Made by a program: the position numbers and the translations under genes
NCBI GenBank assembly: GCA_026008535.1
Contig: BRKX01000003.1
Coordinates: 28,510,001 to 28,574,000, forward strand
DNA from: Perilla frutescens
Taxonomy: Eukaryota > Streptophyta > Magnoliopsida > Lamiales > Lamiaceae
Length of the DNA stretch: 64,000 nucleotides
Reading direction: 5' to 3'
Notes under the pieces: generated by a model
Told to the model about the DNA's origin: nothing
The model's input: only the letters and a program-made list of their open reading frames with translations
The model's database searches: none
Part shown: positions 58,768 through 64,000 of the stretch, piece by piece
Numbering within the stretch: position 1 is the first letter of the stretch
Layout: every line of letters starts with the position of its first letter

Positions 58768-60335
58768 TCATTTCTTCTTCTTATTCATGAAATCCAGCAC
58801 AGATTGGTGAACTTGAAACCGCATGTCGTTCGTCTCTGAAAGTAAAATCCGAGCACAATACAATGCCCGTAACTTTCTTCTACCACATGACTGCAAAAAG
58901 AAAGTTCAAACATTTCAATAAGCAAAAAAAAAACATGAAGCAGAAAAGAAAAAAAATTAATCGAATGAGTCGGACCTTCATCAAATCGTTGCACTCATAC
59001 AGTTTGCCTTCGAAATTTTGCATCAGATTCATCACAAAAACCCCACAATCGAAATTACTTGAAGTCTTTTGCCACTCCAGATCAACGTTTACTAGAGCAA
59101 AAGACCTCAATTCTGATCCTTGAGGATGATCAATCTCTTCCAGAAAATCAGCAAGCTCTGCATGCTACACCAAGAAAATCAAAATTAATATTATGTCAAC
59201 ACCAATAAAATTAACAGGACAACAAAAATAAACAAAAAATAGCAACATATAATGCTTACCAACAAACTTGCCAGCTTCCAAAATAAAGAATCTGAACCAG
59301 AAGAACGCTTCAAATTGTCCAGAAAACGAACCAATCTTTACCGAAAATCAATCACCACCACGAAAAAATGATCAGAAGAATGCACGAGGAAGTACATCAG
59401 TTCAGCAGTCTTTGCTCCATTGAAAGACCCCATCAGCTGCAAACTGAAACTCCAACTCCCCCTCAAACCTTTCCTCTTGGCTTCAACAAGATTCACCATC
59501 TCCTCCTTATCTGACTTCCCACATTCCAACTCATGACAAAGCCTCAACAAATCACCCAGAAACAACTGATATGCAAAAAGAGAAAAAAATAAAAACAAAC
59601 GCATACATGTGCACGCAAAGAACAAGCAAATAATGAAAAAAAAATTGCTTCATAAACTTACTGAACATTGGCCAGTGAAGTAGACCTTCAACTGATCCCT
59701 GTCAGCAATAACGGCATTGTGTTTCTCCATTTGATCCAGCAGCAATGCCCATACATCAATGACATTTATATGGATATATGAGCTGTCTTGCAGGGATTGT
59801 ATGACCGAGAAGGACAAAAAGAAGCTGCCCCTACATGAGAAGACAATTGAACTGCAAAAACAAGTTATAAATATTAGAATATCAATATGTAATGAACAAA
59901 ATACACAAAATGAACAATAAACATAACTTACTCGATTCCTCCACGGTGATTATGAAAAACATAATCAACAACATGCTTCTCTTTTGCGCTGAGTTCCTTC
60001 AAATACCTTTCATTCTTTTTCAAAAACGCAGACCTGAACCCAACTTTCTCATCGACTTCCCATTCATCATTTGCAACAAACCACGGGTCAATAGGATCGA
60101 TATCAAGATTCTGCGTCCCATTTGGACCAACAGACTTGAAAACTTCATCAACAAAAGTAACATCTACATCATCAAAATAGAATAATAAATACATACATAG
60201 AAATAAATGCCACAATAAAAATAAAAACTCTAAAAATTACCATCACCATTATCTTGCAAAAATTCTTTCTTCCCATCATCTGAAACTACAGCATTTCAAA
60301 CCCATTACTTCACAAAACATGCATGATTAACAAAT

Positions 60336-60356
60336 ATATATATATATATATATATT
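60336..60356. repeat. (AT)n microsatellite
   Basis: A run of about ten AT units in an intron of the Ulp1-like gene. Confidence 0.9.
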
Positions 60357-61975
60357 TCTTTAAAACATTTCAATAAAAAAAATATATAAATATAATTATG
60401 GTGAATGTATTACCACATCCGGCAGCATCATCAGTACGAGCTCCTTCAAATCCAACAGTGGCAGCTTCAACTTTATTTGCAACTTCTTCATTTTCAACTG
60501 CAGTTGCATTCTCACTTAAATTCTCACACACATCATCAATCAAAGCTTCCAATACAGCATCATTCACATCACCAACAGGTGAATGAGGTGCGTGTACGCC
60601 AAATGTTGGATAAGAAGACTTGCAGTGCTCCTGCATAGCCTTGAAGGACGCTACAACTTCATCTACAAGACAGCAAAACTTGTCCGATGAAAAATAATCA
60701 TCGCTATCAGATAGGGGCCCACCTACACAAGAAGATAAAGACTGATATGGATCATGTTGCTTATAACACTTCACAAAATCTTGTAAGCGTTCCATGTGAG
60801 CATGCGTAATCACATTCAGGTCCCTCTTCAATAAGAAAAAAGACTCTGCAAACCCCTAAAAATAAGTGGAACAAGAAAATATTAGTTCACACTTCATACA
60901 AAATAATATAAATTAAAAAAAAAAGCAAAGAACAAAAAAAAAAGATAATACTAACATCTTGAGAAACACGATGAATCTCTTCATCAGTTTTTTCATTTGG
61001 AGGAAGCAAATAACGAATATACCTCCCCGCTGCATCAGTCCCGTACCTCACAGATGGACCACTACCCTTACCATCCATATGTACACCATCAGAAGATCCA
61101 GCAGCTCTACCTTCATTACAACTCACAGGATAGACACCATTTACAAACTCCCCCTGACCATAACCTCCTGCTTTTGTCTCCTCAAGCAATCTCTTGTTAA
61201 ATTTTGAGGCATTCCAATGCCTTATCAAGGGCAGTGTACTAGGTTCTATGAAACCCCTCAACTTTAAACGATATAAGTACAAAATAGGAAGCACAAGAAC
61301 ACAACCAATCACATGCTTTGTATCCAGATTTTTCCTGAAGTAAACAATTGCTCTACACAACTTGTCCAACACATAAGAGCACCAATCAAAGCTTGAAATC
61401 CTATGAACCTCAATTACTGATTTTATCAGATTAAGATGAGTCGTCTGATTCATAGTAGGAGCAAAGAAAACAGACATAACATATATCACAAACAAATGTT
61501 TGAAATCATCACCGCCATCAGCCAAACACGGATCCCCCAATAAACTACGGACACCAGACACTGTCATAAGCCTCTTTTCAGAATATTTCTTATTCCAGTC
61601 AGTAAGAAAAGACTTGATGAATGGATCATTCCTACCCTTCTCTACATGACTACCCTAATTTCTAGGCAGTAAAAACGCATCACATATATCATCTGGAGTG
61701 ACTACAAACTTATCCCTATTATCAAAACACATCAACCGAGTCTCTGGATTAAAATGCTCAACAAACCAATGCACATTTGACCAAGAAACAAATGCAAAAT
61801 CTTGAAACAAAAGCAAACCCCCAAAACCAATATCTTTTACAGCCTTTTGCTGCTCCTCATTCAGTGAACTCATAAGAGAATAGATTGAAGAGGGCCGGGA
61901 TTTAAATACATAATCATTTCCACTGCAATAAAAAATTCAAATAAAAAAGAAATATAATTCACAATCTGCAACATA

Positions 61976-62792
61976 AAGGTACTAACCACATGCATAAAAA
62001 GTACCACTGAAGTCACATAAAGGTACTACTTATGCATGAAGCCAACAAAAAAATATACAGGCAAGACCCGAGACTTCTGGTGAACCCTCCACTGCCCCTG
62101 CTATCCAGGCTACTCGCACGAGGAGACCCACAGGGGAATCCAGACGAACTGGACCGTAAGCAGGGGACAGTTCGAGCACTTGGCTCACGGGCATTGAATG
62201 CCAAGGTTCACAAGAAGGTGGGGATGTTTTTTCACAAAACAGAGATACTTAAGCATGTATAAAATGATACCCATAAAACTCAAAGGAAAAATAAACATAA
62301 AGGTACTAACTACATGCATAAAAAGTACCACTGAAATCACATAAAGGTACTACTTAAGCATGTATAAAATGATACCCATACAACGCAAAGGAAAAATAAA
62401 CATAAATGTACTAACTACATGCATAAAAAGTACAACTGAAATCGCATAAAGGTACTACTTAAGCATGTATAAAATGATACCCATACAACGCAAAGGAAAA
62501 ATAAACATAAAGGTACTAACTACATGCATAAAAAGTACCACTGAAATCACATAAAGGTACTACTTAAGCATGTATAAAATGATACCCATAAAACTGAAAG
62601 GAAAAATAAACATAAAGGTACTAACTAGATGCATAAAGAGTACCACTGAAATCATATAAAGGTACTAATCATGCATGTATAAAATGATACCCATACAACG
62701 CAAAGGAAAAATAAACATAAAGGTACTAACTACATGCATAAAAAGTACCACTGAAATCACATAAAGGTACTACTTAAGCATGTATAAATTAC
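61976..62792. repeat. 105-bp tandem repeats in first large intron of the Ulp1-like gene
   Basis: The word GGTACTAAC (TGTACTAAC in the second copy) recurs at 62302, 62407, 62512, 62617 and 62722, an exact 105-bp period. Each unit holds ATGCATAAAAAGTACCAC, AAAGGTACTACTTAAGCATG and AAAATGATACCCATA. An older copy at 61976-62037 is separated from the array by about 200 bp of GC-rich non-repeat sequence (62040-62240). The repeats carry the RTACTTTTT motif in inverse orientation. Confidence 0.9.
62040..62245 (+). other. GC-rich island inside the 105-bp repeat intron
   Basis: About 200 bp of much higher GC than its surroundings interrupt the repeat array. On the plus strand they follow a good acceptor (ATATACAG at about 62060) and end near a possible donor (AAG/GTGGGG at about 62217), with open frames such as DPRLLVNPPLPLLSRLLARG. 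The product is not recognised. It could be a captured gene fragment, as in Pack-MULEs. Confidence 0.4.
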
Positions 62793-63148
62793 CTCATTAT
62801 TTTTTCTTTCTTATCGACACAAGATGTGTCAGAAACTTTCCTTACCGACTTCTTCTTTGAACGACTGCTTCCTCCACAATCTGATGGCGCATCGTCATAC
62901 TTTTTCCGCTTTTTAGTCTTCATCACCTCCACAGACCAGAAAAAGTAAAAAAAAATTAGAATCACATCATAAAATAAAAATCAATACCAAACAAAACAAA
63001 ATAAATTCAAATTTAAAATAACTTTCATAACATATATCTGACTGGTGATTTCCCTTTCACAGCTTTCTTGAACTCATTCTCAGCGTCAGTATCAGTGCGA
63101 TTATCTGCCTCCTTAGATTTCATTTCCTTCTTAGATTTCCTCCTCATT

Positions 63149-64000
63149 TTGGAAACCTACAACACAAAAGAAAAAATAAAAGTGAAAACACAATCATAAA
63201 GAGCAGACAACAAAATAATCCACACATCATTTTTCAAATTATAAAACTCAGTCCACTGATTGTATATCAATCTATAAGACAGATACACACTAAATTGATA
63301 CATATAGGTGAACAAAATGATACTTAACAGTTTAAAAACTGATACAAAATATATGATATGGTTAGACTATAATGAACTCACTTAGAATTATGGAATAATA
63401 CATACAAAGAAAACCATACAGCAAATAACAAACATGCATATCAATTATCTAGCAATGACTCCACAAATCGAGTTTGAAACAAAGCTGAATAACTTAAGTA
63501 TGATATCTGAATAACAAATCTGAGAAAATTGACAAACAAAAATGTATATCAAACAAACAGCAGCCAAATATACATAAGAGGGGAAAACACACTCCATCGA
63601 CAATGAAACAAACAAAAGCAACACATCTTTCACATGATATACATCAGATGCTTAAAAAAGTGCACAAAAAAATTGTAAACTGAAATCGTCTTCATAAACT
63701 CAACAGAGAATGACGGAGAACTCGATGAAGTGAATTTTAAACTGAAAAATTGTAAACTAACCTAGCACGAAAATTTATAAACTGAAATGAACAAAAAAAT
63801 TGTAAATTGAAAATAACCTGGCACGAAATCGTCTTCAATAAACTCAACAGAGCACTCGATCAACTGAAAACGTCGCGACTTCGACTCAAAGCAGGCCTCG
63901 CGATTGTCGGAAAAATCGATCGAAAGAATGACGGAGCTCTTCGCTTGCAATTACAGATGCCGGAAAACTCGAGGAAAGTTGAGAATGGGAATGGTATGGT
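63149..64000. other. Upstream region of the Ulp1-like gene, towards the MULE right end
   Basis: No gene was recognised. A word ACTGAAATCGTCTTC..AAACTCAACAGAG is present twice (about 63680 and 63829). The last 150 bp are GC-richer (GTCGCGACTTCGACTC) and may approach the transposon terminus or a 5' UTR, but no inverted partner was found at the left. Confidence 0.4.

Larger units (their letters stand above)
58768..63148 (-). pseudogene. Ulp1-like cysteine protease gene of the MULE (C48 type)
   Basis: About ten minus-strand exons: 63148-63033 (start MRRKSKKEMKSKE, basic), 62937-62793 (MKTKKRKKYDD), 61921-60956, 60856-60414, about 60287-60241, 60165-59931, 59851-59662, about 59571-59258, 59166-58975 and about 58891-58768; most have clear GT/AG borders. 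The long third exon (GFGGLLLFQDFAF, VTPDDICDAFLLP) is the N-terminal region typical of these transposon proteins. The protease core has His in SSDHFFVVVIDF, Asp in FLDNL, and Gln and Cys in EWQK..NFDCGVFVM. Two in-frame stops are seen: TAG at 61655 (probably from CAG) and TAA at 59338, between His and Asp (probably from AAA). The product would remove SUMO-like modifiers; its role in the transposon is unknown. Exon ends are by eye. Confidence 0.75.
54916..64000. mobile_element. Mutator-like element with FAR1-type transposase and Ulp1-like protease
   Basis: Two convergent genes, a FAR1/jittery-type transposase (55392-57792, plus) and a Ulp1 C48 protease-like gene (58768-63148, minus), share a 1-kb intergenic tract rich in TACTTTTT words. 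The combination is known for Ulp-carrying plant MULEs (the Arabidopsis Kaonashi type and melon CUMULE). The terminal inverted repeats were not found; the right end is probably at or beyond the window edge. Both genes have disabling changes, so this copy is probably non-autonomous now. Confidence 0.7.

Overview
The window is plant nuclear DNA, almost certainly from a eudicot. It holds Ty1/copia and Ty3/gypsy LTR retrotransposons with plant-type primer binding sites, hAT, PIF/Harbinger and Mutator-like transposons, a tRNA-derived SINE, and one intact host gene. That gene is an intronless class I ribonucleotide reductase small subunit (TSO2/RNR2 type, minus strand, 40616-41608). A broken copy of a plant TOM20 gene (39097-40195) lies next to it. 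Everything else that can be recognised is transposon sequence. All similarity calls come from reading motifs by eye; no database was searched.

Region 1-23785 is the right-hand side of a stack of nested insertions, read from inside outwards. A young, near-intact gypsy chromovirus of Tekay/Del type (545-10865, TSD TGATG) sits in the gag of a copia element (copia-1; gag at 1-544 and 10866-11182, 5' LTR 12794-14217). Copia-1 sits in an LTR of a gag-only gypsy element (gypsy-2; 14218-17562). Gypsy-2 lies beside an element with an envelope-like ORF and its own 3' LTR (17563-20202). That LTR abuts the C-terminal part of a hAT transposase (20203-21056), and the hAT terminus lies exactly at the protease DTGA site of a second copia (copia-2).

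Region 21057-38400: copia-2 (plus strand) is split in its RNase H by a decayed minus-strand copia (copia-3, 23786-36436). Copia-3 is itself split in its integrase by a non-autonomous Athila-type gag-only element (26836-33864, TSD GTACT). Copia-2 resumes at 36437 and ends in an LTR (37360-37864), which is followed directly, with no PBS, by the start of a related gag.

Region 38400-45100 is a small gene island: (TTA)n repeat, TOM20 pseudogene, TSO2 with E2F-like promoter sites, a SINE, a MITE with 37-bp inverted repeats, and a PIF/Harbinger transposase remnant. Region 45100-54270 holds gypsy fragments in opposite orientations; one is interrupted by an older copia (copia-4, 46356-54167, TSD TCAAC).

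Region 54900-64000 is a Mutator-like element with two convergent intron-containing genes: a FAR1/jittery-type transposase on the plus strand and a Ulp1-like cysteine protease on the minus strand. Non-coding parts of this element, and the MITE 11 kb away, are studded with the short word RTACTTTTT. Both genes carry disabling mutations in this copy.
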